Below are positions 26,677 through 36,747 of a stretch of 64,000 nt of DNA, in pieces. The notes under the pieces were generated by a model. That model saw only the letters and a list, made by a program, of their open reading frames with translations. It was not told the origin of the DNA and searched no databases. The translations under genes were made by a program, and so were the position numbers. Origin of the DNA: Sinomonas atrocyanea (GTDB taxonomy: Bacteria > Actinomycetota > Actinomycetes > Actinomycetales > Micrococcaceae); contig NZ_JAUSRH010000001.1 in assembly GCF_030811715.1 (NCBI RefSeq), positions 531,160 through 595,159 on the forward strand, given 5' to 3'. Positions within the stretch are counted from its first letter, which is position 1, and each line of letters starts with the position of its first letter.

Positions 26677-26685
26677 GCCGGCGCG

Positions 26686-27612
26686 TCAGCGGGCGCGCAG
26701 TGGCATATTGTCGATGAGGCGCACGGGGCCGACGGCGGCCGCGACGATCGCGAGCGCCTCGCCCGTGAACGGGGTCTCCCGGCAGGCGAACGCGAGCGGT
26801 TCGAGCGTGTTGGGATCCACGACGTCGAGGTAGTCCAGCTCCACGAGGGGCTGGGACCGGACGAGTGCCTCGGCGTCGTCGGGATTGAGCGGCTCGTGCG
26901 CGCTTGCCCGGTCCTCGAGGAGCTTCAGGGCCCGCGAGAGGACGAGCGCGGCGTCGCGCTCCTCCTCTGACAGGAAGCGGTTGCGGCTCGAGAGGGCCAG
27001 GCCGTCCGCGTCGCGCACGATCGGCACCGCGACGACCTCCACAGGGAAGTCCAGGTCCCGGACCATGCGCCGCACGACGGCGACCTGCTGGGCGTCCTTC
27101 TGTCCGAAGTAGGCGCGGTAGGCGGCCCGTGCGCCGTCGAACCCGCCCGGCATCGCCAGGTGGAGGAGCTTCGACACCACGGTGCACACCCCGTCGAAGT
27201 GTCCCGGGCGGGAGGCTCCCTCCCACTTCTGCGCGAGCGGGCCCGCGACGACCCGCACCTCGGGCTCCCCACCCGGGTACATCTCCTCGACATCCGGGGC
27301 GAAGACGAGGTCCACCCCGGCCTCTGCCAGCAGCGCGGCGTCGGCATCGAGGGTGCGGGGATAGCGTTCCAGGTCCGTGGCGTCGCCGAACTGGAGGGGA
27401 TTGACGAACACGCTCGCGACCACGACATCGTTCTCGGCGGCTGCGGCTTCCGCGAGGGCCCGGTGGCCCGCATGCAGGGCGCCCATGGTCGGCACGAGCC
27501 CGAGGGCCGGGGTGCCGGGCCCGCGCTTCGCCGCGAGGTGGCGTGCAATGGCCGGCTGGAGCTCTGCGCGGGTGCGGACGATCTCGATCGCCGGAACGGG
27601 CTCAGCGGGCAT
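26686..27612 (-). CDS. panC: Pantothenate synthetase PanC
   Basis: A 308-aa enzyme joining pantoate and beta-alanine with ATP to form pantothenate. Visible are the nucleotidyl-transferase motifs [13 protein letters not shown] (HxGH) and, further on, FGQKDAQQ and [12 protein letters not shown]. Substrate-site SVFVNPLQF is intact. The N-terminus has a normal lead ([12 protein letters not shown]). The ATG overlaps the stop of the DUF2520 gene (TGATG). Last gene of the folE-folP-folB-folK-DUF3180-DUF2520-panC run. panD is not adjacent as it is in mycobacteria. Confidence 0.96.
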   Translation of the reverse strand: MPAEPVPAIEIVRTRAELQPAIARHLAAKRGPGTPALGLVPTMGALHAGHRALAEAAAAENDVVVASVFVNPLQFGDATDLERYPRTLDADAALLAEAGVDLVFAPDVEEMYPGGEPEVRVVAGPLAQKWEGASRPGHFDGVCTVVSKLLHLAMPGGFDGARAAYRAYFGQKDAQQVAVVRRMVRDLDFPVEVVAVPIVRDADGLALSSRNRFLSEEERDAALVLSRALKLLEDRASAHEPLNPDDAEALVRSQPLVELDYLDVVDPNTLEPLAFACRETPFTGEALAIVAAAVGPVRLIDNMPLRAR

Positions 27613-28568
27613 CAGAGGTCCTCTCGTGTCTCGTCGTCGGGCTCCGTGCCCTCCAGCGCCTTCTCGATGGCCGCGCGGGCCGAGGCGGCGAGCCGGCCCC
27701 TGCGCTCCGCGCGGACGGCGGTCGCGTGGGCCATGGCCCGGTACGCCTCAAGGATATCGGCGCCCCCGCCACCGCCGTCGGAATCGGACGCGAGCTCGCT
27801 CAGGGCGCCGATGTGGGCGGCGACGGTGCCCACGTCCCCGCGGGCCACGGGCCCGGTCAGGGCGGACTCGCCGGCCGAGAGCGCGTTGTCGAGCGAGGCG
27901 CGCAGGAGGGGGCCGAGGACTGCTCCGGGGTCCGGCACGCCGATCCTGCCCAGGATCTCCGCCGCCTGGGAGGCGAGGGTGACGAGGTGGTTCGATCCGT
28001 GCGCGAGCGCGGCGTGGTAGGCGGCCCGGTCTCCTTCCGCGACCACCACAGGCTCGGCCCCCATCTCGACCACGAGCGCCTGCGCGATGGGCAGCATCGC
28101 CGGGTCCGCGGTGACGCCGAAGCAGCAGTCCGTCAGGCGAGCAAGGTCGAGGGACATCCCGGTGAAGGTCATCGCGGGATGGATGGCGAGCGGGATCGCC
28201 CCGGCCGTGCGCACCGGGGCGAGGATGCCCACGCCGTGGCGGCCGGACGTGTGGGCCACGAGCTGGCCGGGCTGCCAGGCCCCGAGCTTGGCGAGGCCTT
28301 CCACGAGCGGCCCCAGCGCGTCGTCGGGCACGGCCAGCAGCACGAGCTCGGAGCGCTCGACGATGTCAGGGACCTCGAGGACGGGGACGCCCGGCAGGAG
28401 CAGCTCGGCCCGCTCGCGGCTCTCCTCGGACACCGCCGAGACGCCGACAAGGGCATGCTGGGCTGAGCGGAGCGCGGCCCCGAGGACCGCGCCCACCTTG
28501 CCGGCGCCGATCACGCCGACGCCGAGCCGGCCGGGGCGGGACGGCTGCTGGGGCGCGGAGCTAGGCAA
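27612..28568 (-). CDS. Rossmann-fold DUF2520 protein
   Basis: A 318-aa NAD(P)-binding-type protein. The dinucleotide motif [18 protein letters not shown] is at about residues 15-32, followed by [13 protein letters not shown] and [14 protein letters not shown] typical of the YqeB/DUF2520 group. The C-terminal helical DUF2520 domain ([19 protein letters not shown]...[20 protein letters not shown]) resembles ketopantoate/6-phosphogluconate-dehydrogenase-like dimerisation domains. M. tuberculosis has the homologue Rv3603c beside panC. A reductase role in pantoate formation is a reasonable inference, unproven. Last gene before panC, coupled by a 1-nt overlap, and itself overlapping the DUF3180 gene by 8 nt. 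Confidence 0.85.
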   Translation of the reverse strand: MPSSAPQQPSRPGRLGVGVIGAGKVGAVLGAALRSAQHALVGVSAVSEESRERAELLLPGVPVLEVPDIVERSELVLLAVPDDALGPLVEGLAKLGAWQPGQLVAHTSGRHGVGILAPVRTAGAIPLAIHPAMTFTGMSLDLARLTDCCFGVTADPAMLPIAQALVVEMGAEPVVVAEGDRAAYHAALAHGSNHLVTLASQAAEILGRIGVPDPGAVLGPLLRASLDNALSAGESALTGPVARGDVGTVAAHIGALSELASDSDGGGGGADILEAYRAMAHATAVRAERRGRLAASARAAIEKALEGTEPDDETREDL

Positions 28569-29064
28569 GGCCGCCCTCGGTGTCCGGGGTACGGCCGCCC
28601 TCGGAGAGGCCTTCGTCGTCGCCCTCCTCGGGCGGGATGCGGCAGAAGCGCTCGACGATGAAGCCGATGGCGACCATGATCACGCTGCCCCCGATCAACA
28701 GGAGGGCGGTCTCGACGGCGGGCGTCCCTGCACGCGAGGCGAGCAGCGGGATCTGGTCCGCGATCACACCCCCGTGCCAGCCCAGGAGGACGGCGCCCGC
28801 GTAGGCGCACGCGTGGGCGAGGACGAGGGTCCGCGCGGCGAAGATCGGGTCGAGCATGCGGGCGCGGTGGCCGGTGCGCCAGCGGAGCACCCTGATGCCG
28901 AGGCCCAGCGTCACGACCGCGATCACGGCCATCGAGCCGAGGGCGCTGACGGGGAGCACGGGCGTGGGCGCGGAACTGCGCATAGCGAACGCGTTCGCGG
29001 CGACACCCAGGAGGCCCACGATGATGGCCACCAGCACGAGGACCCACGGCTTGAGCGGCTTCAC
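28561..29064 (-). CDS. DUF3180 membrane protein
   Basis: A 167-aa protein with four predicted membrane helices (about residues 8-28, 40-60, 80-100, 122-142) and a short acidic cytoplasmic tail ending TPDTEGGLA. It matches the DUF3180 family, which in actinobacteria sits directly after folK (Rv3605c position). The GTG start overlaps the folK stop by 4 nt (GTGA). Function unknown; its constant placement among folate and pantothenate genes hints at a related membrane role. Confidence 0.85.
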   Translation of the reverse strand: MKPLKPWVLVLVAIIVGLLGVAANAFAMRSSAPTPVLPVSALGSMAVIAVVTLGLGIRVLRWRTGHRARMLDPIFAARTLVLAHACAYAGAVLLGWHGGVIADQIPLLASRAGTPAVETALLLIGGSVIMVAIGFIVERFCRIPPEEGDDEGLSEGGRTPDTEGGLA

Positions 29065-29606
29065 TGGTTTCCCCCTCCGGTCGGGCTTCCTCCATCGGTC
29101 AGCATGTCATAGCCCTCGACGCCGTCGGCATCGGCGCAGAACTCGAGCAGCTCGACGATCGGATGGCCCTCGAGGACGGCGAGCGGCTCGATGACGAGCC
29201 ACGGGAAGAGGACGAAGGCCCGCTCGGCTGCCCGCGGGTGCGGGATCGTGAGGTCCGGATCGTCGAGCTGCAGGTCGCCGTAGGTGATGATGTCGACGTC
29301 GAGGGTGCGCGGGCCCCACCGCACCTCGCGCGTGCGGTGGTGCTTGGCCTCCACCGCATGGCAGTGCTCGAGCAGCTCGTACGGGCCCAGTGTGGTCTCG
29401 ATGATCACGACCATGTTCAGGAAGTCGGGCTGTCCCTCGGGGCCTCCGACGGGCTTGGTCTGGACCACGGGCGAGACGTCGACGAGGCGCACCTCGGGCC
29501 GGTCGACGAGGTCGGCGACGGCCTCGGCCAGGGTCTCCGCCCTCGCCCCGAGGTTGCTGCCGAGCGCCAGGACCGATCGGACCCAGCCGTGGTGCCCCGT
29601 CTCCAT
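29061..29606 (-). CDS. folK: Hydroxymethyl-dihydropterin pyrophosphokinase FolK
   Basis: A 181-aa enzyme that transfers pyrophosphate from ATP to 6-hydroxymethyl-7,8-dihydropterin. Family features: LALGSNLGAR near the N-terminus, SPVVQTKPVGGPEGQPDFLNMVV, the pattern RWGPRTLDVDIITYG with the catalytic Asp pair, and IPHPRAAERAFVLFPW. Starts 1 nt past folB and overlaps the DUF3180 start. Confidence 0.96.
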   Translation of the reverse strand: METGHHGWVRSVLALGSNLGARAETLAEAVADLVDRPEVRLVDVSPVVQTKPVGGPEGQPDFLNMVVIIETTLGPYELLEHCHAVEAKHHRTREVRWGPRTLDVDIITYGDLQLDDPDLTIPHPRAAERAFVLFPWLVIEPLAVLEGHPIVELLEFCADADGVEGYDMLTDGGSPTGGGNQ

Positions 29607-29607
29607 C

Positions 29608-30006
29608 TCAGCGCTCCCTGAACACGGTCACGGACACGTCGCCGAACGGCACGGTGATCGGGGCCTGCGGCTTGTGGACCGTCAGCTCCACGGCGTCGAC
29701 CGGGAACTCGGCCAGGATCGTCTCGGCGAGGCGCACGGCGAGCGTCTCGATCAGGTCGACCGGGTCGCCCTCGACCAGGGCGACGATGCGCTCGGCAACC
29801 TCGGCGTAGCTGGCCGTGCGGGAGAGATCGTCCGACGAGGCCGCGGCACCGAAGTCGGCGTGCAGGACGGCGTCCACCACGAAGGGCTGCCCGTCGCGCC
29901 GCTCGAAGTCCAGCACCCCGTGGTGCCCGACGGCCGTGACCCCGGTGAGGGTGATCAGGTCGGGCCTGCGGGTCCTGGCCACGCCGGCGCCCGGGGGGTT
30001 GCCCAC
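29608..30006 (-). CDS. folB: Dihydroneopterin aldolase FolB
   Basis: A 132-aa enzyme cleaving dihydroneopterin to hydroxymethyl-dihydropterin and glycolaldehyde. It shows TGVTAVGHHGVLDFERRDGQPF, the catalytic/substrate Glu region DLIETLAVRLAETIL, and VHKPQAPITVPFGDVSVTV. The GTG start lies 6 nt after the folP stop. The first ten residues are extra compared with short family members. Between folP and folK. Confidence 0.95.
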   Translation of the reverse strand: MGNPPGAGVARTRRPDLITLTGVTAVGHHGVLDFERRDGQPFVVDAVLHADFGAAASSDDLSRTASYAEVAERIVALVEGDPVDLIETLAVRLAETILAEFPVDAVELTVHKPQAPITVPFGDVSVTVFRER

Positions 30007-30012
30007 CGTGCC

Positions 30013-30918
30013 CTAGGCCTTCGCCCGGGCGGCGACCTTGACGGCGTCGAGGTTCGCCGCGACGTCGTGCACGCGAACGCCCCATGCGCCCGCCGCGGCC
30101 GCGAGGGCGGTGATCGCGGCGGTGGCAGCGTCCCTCTGCTTCGGCTCGGCGGCCTTGCCGGCGCTCGTGAGCAGCTCACCGAGGAACCGCTTGCGGGAGG
30201 CGGCGACGAGGACCGGGTAGCCGAGCGCGGTGAACCGGCCGACGTGCTTGACGAGCTCCCAGTTCTGCTCGCCGTGCTTGGCGAAGCCGAGGCCGGGATC
30301 GAGGATGATCCGGGCGTCGCTCACCCCGCCGGCACGCAGCCGGTCGCGGACCTTCAGGGTCTCGGCGATGACGTCCTCGACCACGTCGCCGTAGGAGGCG
30401 AGCCCGTCCATGGACTTCGAGTCGCCGCGGTTGTGCATGAGGACGTAGTAGGCGTCCCGCTCGGCCACGAGCCGGATCATCTCGTCCGTGACGGCGAGCC
30501 CGGAGACATCGTTGACGATCGTGGCGCCTGCGTCGAGGGCCTTGGCGGCCGTGCTCGCGCGGCGGGTGTCCACGGACACGAGGGCCCCGGCCTTGGCCAG
30601 TGCCTCGATGACCGGGAGCACGCGCTCCTGCTCGACGTCCTCGGGCACCTCATCGGCGCCGGGGCGGGTCGACTCGCCGCCGACGTCGATGATGTCGGCG
30701 CCCGCGTAGAACATGCGCAGGCCGGCGGCGATCGCGGTATCGGCCTGCGCGTGAGCGCCGCCGTCGGAGAACGAGTCGGGGGTGACGTTGAGGATCCCCA
30801 TGACGACGGCGCGGTCCCGGGGCAGGTCCGCGAAGGTGGCCTTGGGACGCGGCTTGCGGAGTACGGGGAGGGGGGAGGTGTTCGGCCCGGTTCCGGGCGC
30901 TGCTGCGAGAGAGTCCAC
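30013..30918 (-). CDS. folP: Dihydropteroate synthase FolP
   Basis: A 301-aa enzyme condensing p-aminobenzoate with hydroxymethyl-dihydropterin pyrophosphate, the sulfonamide target. Motifs: MGILNVTPDSFSDGG, DIIDVGGESTRPGA, SVDTRRASTAAKALDAGATIVNDVSG, LDPGLGFAKHGEQNWEL, and VAASRKRFLGELL. GTG start (VDSLAAAPG); the first ~35 residues are a variable lead. It follows folE by 10 nt. Confidence 0.96.
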   Translation of the reverse strand: MDSLAAAPGTGPNTSPLPVLRKPRPKATFADLPRDRAVVMGILNVTPDSFSDGGAHAQADTAIAAGLRMFYAGADIIDVGGESTRPGADEVPEDVEQERVLPVIEALAKAGALVSVDTRRASTAAKALDAGATIVNDVSGLAVTDEMIRLVAERDAYYVLMHNRGDSKSMDGLASYGDVVEDVIAETLKVRDRLRAGGVSDARIILDPGLGFAKHGEQNWELVKHVGRFTALGYPVLVAASRKRFLGELLTSAGKAAEPKQRDAATAAITALAAAAGAWGVRVHDVAANLDAVKVAARAKA

Positions 30919-30928
30919 TATCGTGTGC

Positions 30929-31543
30929 TCACTTTCCGAGGATGAGGCTCATGGCTTCGGCGCGGGTGGCCGGATCGTGCAGCTGGCCGCGGACGGCGCT
31001 CGTGACCGTGTGGGCGCCCGGCTTGCGGACGCCCCGCATGGACATGCACATGTGCTCGCAGTCGACGACCACGATCACTCCGCGGGGCTTGAGGTGGCTG
31101 ACGATGGCGTCCGCCACCTGGGTCGTGAGGCGCTCCTGCACCTGGGGCCGGCGCGCGTAGACGTCGACCAGGCGGGCGAGCTTGCTCAGTCCCGTGACCC
31201 GGCCGTCATGGGAGGGAATGTAGCCGACGTGCGCGACGCCGTGGAACGGCACGAGGTGGTGCTCGCACGTCGAGTAGAACGGGATGTCCTTCACGAGAAC
31301 GAGCTCCTCGTGGTCCATGTCGAACGTCACCCCGAGGATTTCCTCGGCGTTGTGGTGCAGCCCGGCGAACGTCTCGGCGTAGGCCTTCGCCACGCGCTTG
31401 GGGGTGTCCTTCAGGCCGCTCCGGTCCGGGTCCTCGCCGACCGCGAGGAGGATCTCGCGCACGGCCGCCTCGATGCGCGGCAGATCCATCTTCTCGGCCT
31501 CGGCGGGCAGCGCGGACACGTCGTCGTCATCGAAGTGGGTCAC
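30929..31543 (-). CDS. folE: GTP cyclohydrolase I FolE
   Basis: A 204-aa zinc enzyme making dihydroneopterin triphosphate from GTP. Zinc ligands and catalytic residues are visible in [22 protein letters not shown] and [20 protein letters not shown]; the [23 protein letters not shown] block is diagnostic. The GTG start (VTHFDDDDV) was chosen because AGGA lies 8 nt upstream; the frame extends 17 codons further. First folate gene, 47 nt after ftsH. Confidence 0.95.
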   Translation of the reverse strand: MTHFDDDDVSALPAEAEKMDLPRIEAAVREILLAVGEDPDRSGLKDTPKRVAKAYAETFAGLHHNAEEILGVTFDMDHEELVLVKDIPFYSTCEHHLVPFHGVAHVGYIPSHDGRVTGLSKLARLVDVYARRPQVQERLTTQVADAIVSHLKPRGVIVVVDCEHMCMSMRGVRKPGAHTVTSAVRGQLHDPATRAEAMSLILGK

Positions 31544-31590
31544 GTCAATGATCCTATCGGTGCGTGGCGTACAGGTCCCTTTCGAGGCCG

Positions 31591-33621
31591 TCACACCCCG
31601 TCGTGACGGTCCTTGACGTACTCCTGCTCCCCGTGCGGATGATGGGCCTGGCCAACGTCGAGGGGCTCCTCGTGGCGGGCCTTCGCGGCCTCCTCGCGGG
31701 CCCTGCGCTCGGACTCGGTCTCGACCGGCGGGATGTCCTGCACCGGGCGGGTCCCCTTCGAGAGCCAGACCTCGCGGAAGTCGCGCTTGCGCACGTCGGT
31801 GAAGATCTCGGCGATCTCGCGCTGGTTGAGCGTCTCGTGCTCGAGCAGCGCGGAGGCGAGGCGGTCGAGGACGTGGCGGTTGTCCGTGAGGATCTCGTAC
31901 GCCTCGTCATGGGCCTGGTCCATGAGGCGGCGCACCTCCTCGTCCACGACGTAGGCGACCTGGTCGGAGTAGTTGCGCTCGTGGGCGGCGTCCCGGCCCA
32001 GGAACGGCTCGCCGCCGCCCTGGCCGAGCTTCACCGCGCCGACGCGCTCGCTCATGCCGTACTGGGTGACCATCTTGCGGGCGGTGCCCGTGGCCTTCTC
32101 GATGTCGTTCGAGGCGCCCGTGGACGGGTCATGGAAGACGATCTCCTCGGCGACGCGGCCGCCCATGGCGTACGCGAGCTGGTCGAGGAGCTCGTTGCGC
32201 GTGACCGAGTACTTGTCCTCCTCGGGCACGACCATCGTGTAGCCGAGGGCGCGGCCACGCGGGAGGATCGTGATCTTGGTGACCGGGGCGGAGTTGCGCA
32301 GCGCCGCGGCGACGAGCGCGTGGCCGCCCTCGTGGTAGGCCGTGATCTTGCGCTCGAGGTCCTTCATGACGCGGGAGCGCTTCTGCGGGCCGGCCATGAC
32401 GCGGTCGATGGCCTCGTCGAGGGCACGGTCGTCGATCAGCTGGGCGTTGGACCGCGCGGTGAGGAGCGCGGCCTCGTTCAGGACGTTCGCGAGGTCCGCG
32501 CCCGTGTAGCCCGGGGTCTTCTTCGCCACGGCCTTGAGGTCCACGTTCTGCGCGAGCGGCTTGCCCTTGGCGTGGACCGAGAGGATGTGCTCGCGGCCCA
32601 GGAGGTCCGGCGCCTCGACCGGGATCTGCCGGTCGAAGCGGCCCGGGCGCAGGAGGGCCGGATCGAGGACGTCGGGCCGGTTGGTGGCCGCGATGATGAT
32701 GACGTTGGCCTTCGGGTCGAACCCGTCCATCTCGACGAGGAGCTGGTTGAGGGTCTGCTCACGCTCGTCGTTGCCGCCGCCGATCCCGGCGCCGCGGTGG
32801 CGGCCCACCGCGTCGATCTCGTCGACGAACACGATCGCGGGGGCGTTGGCCTTGGCCTGCTCGAACAGGTCGCGCACGCGGGACGCGCCGACGCCGACGA
32901 ACATCTCGACGAACTCGGAGCCGGAGATCGAGAAGAACGGCACCCCGGCCTCGCCGGCCACGGCGCGGGCGAGGAGGGTCTTGCCGGTTCCGGGAGGGCC
33001 GTAGAGGAGCACGCCCTTGGGGATCTTGGCGCCGACGGCCTGGAACTTGCCCGGGTCCTGGAGGAACTCCTTGATCTCGTGGAGCTCCTCGACGGCCTCG
33101 TCCGCGCCCGCGACGTCGGAGAAGGTCACCTGGGGCATGTCCTTGGTGATCATCTTGGCCCGGGACTTGCCGAACTTCATGACCTGGCTGCCGCCGCCCT
33201 GCATGCGCGAGAGCAGGAACCAGAAGAGCGCCCCGAGGAGCACGACGGGGATGAGGAGGGACAGCATGGAGCTGAACCAGTTGTTCTCGACCGGCTGGTC
33301 GGAGAAGCCCTGCGGCAGGTTGGCGGCGTCGATCGTGTTGACGACGTCGGTGCCGCGCGGGGTGACGTAGTAGAACTGGACGTTCTTGCCCTTGTCCTGC
33401 CCGTCCACGACATAGTCGTCCTTGAGGACCATGTCGACGCGCTCGTCACCGTTGAAGATCTTCGCCTGGGAGACCTTGCCGTCCTTGATGAGCTGGAGCC
33501 CCACCGAGGTGTCCACGCGCGTGCTGCCGCCCGGTGCGAGGGTCCCGAAGGCCAGCAGCAGCAGGACGATCACAACGATGATCCAGATTCCCGGACCCTT
33601 GACGAAGCTCTTGACGTTCAT
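31591..33621 (-). CDS. ftsH: ATP-dependent zinc metalloprotease FtsH
   Basis: A 676-aa membrane-bound AAA+ protease. Two N-terminal membrane helices (about 10-28 and 118-138) flank an extracytoplasmic domain. AAA Walker A GPPGTGKT is at 208-215, Walker [12 protein letters not shown] at about 263-273, the SRH in [19 protein letters not shown]. The M41 zinc site HEGGH is at 430-434. The C-terminal tail is charged and His-containing ([18 protein letters not shown]). Degrades misfolded membrane proteins and regulators. Same strand and order as hpt-ftsH-folE in other actinobacteria. Confidence 0.97.
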   Translation of the reverse strand: MNVKSFVKGPGIWIIVVIVLLLLAFGTLAPGGSTRVDTSVGLQLIKDGKVSQAKIFNGDERVDMVLKDDYVVDGQDKGKNVQFYYVTPRGTDVVNTIDAANLPQGFSDQPVENNWFSSMLSLLIPVVLLGALFWFLLSRMQGGGSQVMKFGKSRAKMITKDMPQVTFSDVAGADEAVEELHEIKEFLQDPGKFQAVGAKIPKGVLLYGPPGTGKTLLARAVAGEAGVPFFSISGSEFVEMFVGVGASRVRDLFEQAKANAPAIVFVDEIDAVGRHRGAGIGGGNDEREQTLNQLLVEMDGFDPKANVIIIAATNRPDVLDPALLRPGRFDRQIPVEAPDLLGREHILSVHAKGKPLAQNVDLKAVAKKTPGYTGADLANVLNEAALLTARSNAQLIDDRALDEAIDRVMAGPQKRSRVMKDLERKITAYHEGGHALVAAALRNSAPVTKITILPRGRALGYTMVVPEEDKYSVTRNELLDQLAYAMGGRVAEEIVFHDPSTGASNDIEKATGTARKMVTQYGMSERVGAVKLGQGGGEPFLGRDAAHERNYSDQVAYVVDEEVRRLMDQAHDEAYEILTDNRHVLDRLASALLEHETLNQREIAEIFTDVRKRDFREVWLSKGTRPVQDIPPVETESERRAREEAAKARHEEPLDVGQAHHPHGEQEYVKDRHDGV

Positions 33622-33785
33622 GAAATCGGGGCTGGGCCCCGTCCCTTCTTCTCATGCACCGGTACCGTCATGCACCAGAGTGTGGCCACCAGCATGACAC
33701 CGTTCGGAAGCGTTCACGCATGGAGACGGGCAAAAGTTCCCCCCGAGGCGGGGAAGTTCCCGCCGGTGCGCTCAGGGCGAAATGC

Positions 33786-34337
33786 TCACTCGTAGACGTG
33801 CGGCGCGAGCGTGCCCACGAAGTCGAGGTTGCGGTACTTCTCGGCGTAGTCGAGGCCGTAGCCCACGACGAACTCGTTGGGGATGTCGAAGCCCACGTAC
33901 TTGACGTCGATCGAGACCTTGGCGGCGTCCGGCTTGCGGAAGGCCGTGCAGATCTCGACCGAGGCCGTCCCGCGCGACTCGAGGTTGGTCTTGAGCCACG
34001 AGAGCGTCAGGCCCGAGTCGATGATGTCCTCGACGATGAGGACGTGCTTGCCCATGAGGTCCGAGTCGAGGTCCTTGAGGATGCGGACCACCCCGGAGGA
34101 CTGGGTGCCGGAGCCGTAGGAGGAGACTGCCATCCAGTCCATGGTCACGTGCGAGTGGAGCGCACGCGCCAGATCGGCCATGACCATGACGGCGCCCTTC
34201 AGGACGCCCACGATCAGCAGGTCGCGGCCCTCGTAGTCGCGGTCGATCTCCGCGGCAAGCTCGGCGATGCGGTTCTGGATCTCGTCTTTCGACTTGAGGA
34301 CGTGCTTGAGATCTGCCTGGACGTCGGTCGATTCCAC
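33786..34337 (-). CDS. hpt: Hypoxanthine phosphoribosyltransferase
   Basis: A 183-aa purine-salvage enzyme converting hypoxanthine or guanine with PRPP into IMP or GMP. The PRPP-binding signature HVLIVEDIIDSGLTLSWL, the SYGSGTQSSG flexible loop and VGFDIPNEFVVGYGLDY are all present. The GTG start has AGGAG 6 nt upstream. tilS is 52 nt upstream in the same direction, an association conserved through actinobacteria and Firmicutes. Confidence 0.96.
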   Translation of the reverse strand: MESTDVQADLKHVLKSKDEIQNRIAELAAEIDRDYEGRDLLIVGVLKGAVMVMADLARALHSHVTMDWMAVSSYGSGTQSSGVVRILKDLDSDLMGKHVLIVEDIIDSGLTLSWLKTNLESRGTASVEICTAFRKPDAAKVSIDVKYVGFDIPNEFVVGYGLDYAEKYRNLDFVGTLAPHVYE

Positions 34338-34389
34338 CTGCGGCTCCTGAGATTGCGAGCGTGACTGCTGGGGCGCGAGGCCGCTGGGT

Positions 34390-35580
34390 TCAGCGGTGCG
34401 ATACCAAGACTAGCGCCCCGGGTGCGCCGGGACTGATTCCGCGGGTCCCCGCCGCATGGGCCGACGCGGTCTGCCGGTAGGCGCTCACGTGTCCGGGCAC
34501 CTCGACCGGGCCGGCCGAGCCGCGCCGGTCGAGGAGCCGCTCGACCGCGCGGAGCCGCTCGTACGTCGCCTCGCCGCCCAGCTCGGCCACCGCGAGGGCG
34601 ATGACGCGGCCGCGGAGCGCCGACGGCAGCTCGCGGAGCGCGTCCCCGGGGAGCACGACGGCGCGCGGACCGGTTCCGGCGCGCGCCGTCGCCTCTGCGG
34701 GCGCCGCCGCGGCGGACACAGGTTCGGCGGGGACCACCTCCGCGAGGGACTCGTAGGCGCGCTGGGCGTGGGTGTCGAGGAGGTCTGCGTCGGCGCCCAA
34801 GAGGGCGGCCGTCCGGGCGAGCGCCTCGGCCACGCCCGGCCCGAGCTCTGCCTCGAGGAACGGCATGACGGACGAGCGCACGCGCGAGCGCATGAACCGG
34901 GGGTCCTCGTTGGTGGGGTCGAACCAGGGCGCCAGGCCCTCCGCCGCGCAGATCTCAAGGGTCTCGGCTCGGCGGAGACCGAGGAACGGCCGGAGGAACA
35001 GGCCCCGGACCCTCCGCATGGCACCGAGGGCGCGCGGCCCGGAGCCGCGGGCCAGGCCCAGGAGCACCTGCTCGGCCTGGTCGTCGAGGGTGTGGCCGAG
35101 CAGCACGGCCCCGGCCCCGAGCGCCTGTGCCTCCTGGGTCAGCGCCGCGTGCCGCGCGGCCCTCGCGGCCGCCTCCGGCCCCTCCCCCTCGGCGCGCACC
35201 TCGACGGCGACCACCCGGACAGGTGCCAGGCCCAGCCCGGCCAGCACGGCCGCCGTCGTGCGCGCGACGTCGCCGGAGCCCTCCTGCAGCTGGTGGTCGA
35301 CGACGACGGCGCCGGCGCGCAGCGGGTGGCGCCCGCCGCCGGGTGCGCGGACGCTGCCCCGGCGCGCGAAGTGCGCCACCGCGGCCGCGAGCGCGAGCGA
35401 GTCGGGGCCTCCGGAACAGGCCACGAGGACGACCGACGGCCAGCCGGCCTCCTCGAGGGCGGCCTTCACCGCGTTGCGGGCGGCCCCGACCGCGGGGTGC
35501 AGCCGGCGGCGCGCCGGGGAGGCCGCATCGCGGGCGGGGTCCCAGGCCGGACCGTCTCCGCCGGAGTCCCCCGGGTTCAC
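34390..35580 (-). CDS. tilS: tRNA(Ile)-lysidine synthetase TilS
   Basis: A 396-aa enzyme that attaches lysine to C34 of tRNA-Ile(CAU). The PP-loop ATP motif SGGPDS is at residues 56-61, followed by VVDHQLQEGS and GHTLDDQAEQVLLGLARGSG typical of TilS. The FDPTNEDPRFMRSRVRSSVMPFLE block ends the catalytic domain. The C-terminal domain is short and Ala/Arg-rich. The GTG start overlaps the stop of the DUF2342 gene by 4 nt, so the two are coupled. Confidence 0.94.
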   Translation of the reverse strand: MNPGDSGGDGPAWDPARDAASPARRRLHPAVGAARNAVKAALEEAGWPSVVLVACSGGPDSLALAAAVAHFARRGSVRAPGGGRHPLRAGAVVVDHQLQEGSGDVARTTAAVLAGLGLAPVRVVAVEVRAEGEGPEAAARAARHAALTQEAQALGAGAVLLGHTLDDQAEQVLLGLARGSGPRALGAMRRVRGLFLRPFLGLRRAETLEICAAEGLAPWFDPTNEDPRFMRSRVRSSVMPFLEAELGPGVAEALARTAALLGADADLLDTHAQRAYESLAEVVPAEPVSAAAAPAEATARAGTGPRAVVLPGDALRELPSALRGRVIALAVAELGGEATYERLRAVERLLDRRGSAGPVEVPGHVSAYRQTASAHAAGTRGISPGAPGALVLVSHR

Positions 35581-36683
35581 AGCCCCATCCGCGCGATCCA
35601 CGCCGCGGGGTCGTGGATCTCCTCCTCGGTCGGCAGGTGCTCGGCGGCCTCCCACACCCGGTTGAACCCGGACATCCCGACGGTCTCCACGACGTGGCGG
35701 ACGAACTCCTGGCCGTCCGTGTACTGGCGCATCTTCGCCTCGAGCCCCAGGAAGCGGCGCACGAACGTCTCGATCGGGCCCCGGTTCTCGTTGCGGGCCT
35801 GGAAGCGCTGGCGGATGGTGCGCACGCTCGGCACCACTGAGGCGTCCACCGCGTCCATCACGACATTGGCGTGTCCCTCGAGGAGGCTCATGACCGCCGT
35901 GAGGTGGGAGATCGCCGCGCGCTCCTCGGGATCCTGGAGCAGGTCCAGGATCGCGCCCTTGCTCGGGAGGTTCGCCGAGGCGCCGGTGCGGTCGCGCAGG
36001 GACTTCGCCGCCGCCGTCGCCCGCTCCATGATGCTGTCCACGTTGCCCACAAGGCTCTCGCTGAGCTTGCCGATCTGCTCGGTCATGTGCCCGCGCAGCC
36101 ACCGCGCCGCCGCGAACTGGACCCGGTGGGTCTGCTCGTGGAGGCACACCCACATCCGGAAGTCCTCCGGGTCGACCGCGAGCTCGCGCTCAACGTGGAC
36201 GATGTTCGGTGCCACGAGCAGCAGGCGGCCCGCGGGCGGCACGGTGGACCCGGGGGCGAGGGCCGCGAACGGCTCGTACTGGCCGAGGACCCGGCTTGCG
36301 AGGTAGGCGAGGATCGCGCCCAGCTGCGCACCCGTGATCGCGCCGCCCACCCGGGCCGCGGCGGGCGTAAGCTCGCTGGCCTTCTTCTCCACGAGGCGGG
36401 CGAGGACTGGGGCCATCATGACCTCGAAGCCCTGGGCGTTCGCCTTGGCCCATGAGGCGCGGTCCACGATCAGCAGCTGCGAGTCGCGGAGGTCCTCGGC
36501 CACGGCGAGGCCCGTGATGCGGTGGACATGGGGCACGGACGCGTCCGCCAGGCGGCGCAGGCTCTCCACCGTGTCCCTGGCCTCTGCCGCGCTCAGCGCC
36601 GGGCCAGGCGGCGTGAGCCGGGCCGCCGTCGAGGCGGCGAGGTCCCAGTTGATGAGTTGGCCGGCCATCTGCGGGGCATCCAT
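35577..36683 (-). CDS. DUF2342 zinc-dependent metallohydrolase (Rv3626c type)
   Basis: A 368-aa zincin-like protein of the DUF2342 family, often annotated as F420-biosynthesis-associated although that role is unproven. The metal site is HEQTHRVQFAAARWL (HExxH), with a downstream Glu in LLEGHANVVMDAVD as likely third ligand. The rest is helical, with a membrane-like Ala/Gly stretch (GGAITGAQLGAILAYLASRVLG). The ATG giving MDAPQ is chosen; a GTG six codons earlier is possible. Same placement, between carboxypeptidase and tilS, as in mycobacteria. Confidence 0.88.
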   Translation of the reverse strand: MDAPQMAGQLINWDLAASTAARLTPPGPALSAAEARDTVESLRRLADASVPHVHRITGLAVAEDLRDSQLLIVDRASWAKANAQGFEVMMAPVLARLVEKKASELTPAAARVGGAITGAQLGAILAYLASRVLGQYEPFAALAPGSTVPPAGRLLLVAPNIVHVERELAVDPEDFRMWVCLHEQTHRVQFAAARWLRGHMTEQIGKLSESLVGNVDSIMERATAAAKSLRDRTGASANLPSKGAILDLLQDPEERAAISHLTAVMSLLEGHANVVMDAVDASVVPSVRTIRQRFQARNENRGPIETFVRRFLGLEAKMRQYTDGQEFVRHVVETVGMSGFNRVWEAAEHLPTEEEIHDPAAWIARMGL

Positions 36684-36747
36684 GGCACCATTCGACCACA
36701 CGCAGCTGACATTCGGCCCGGGGGCGCCCGAGGTTCGCGGCAGGCGA

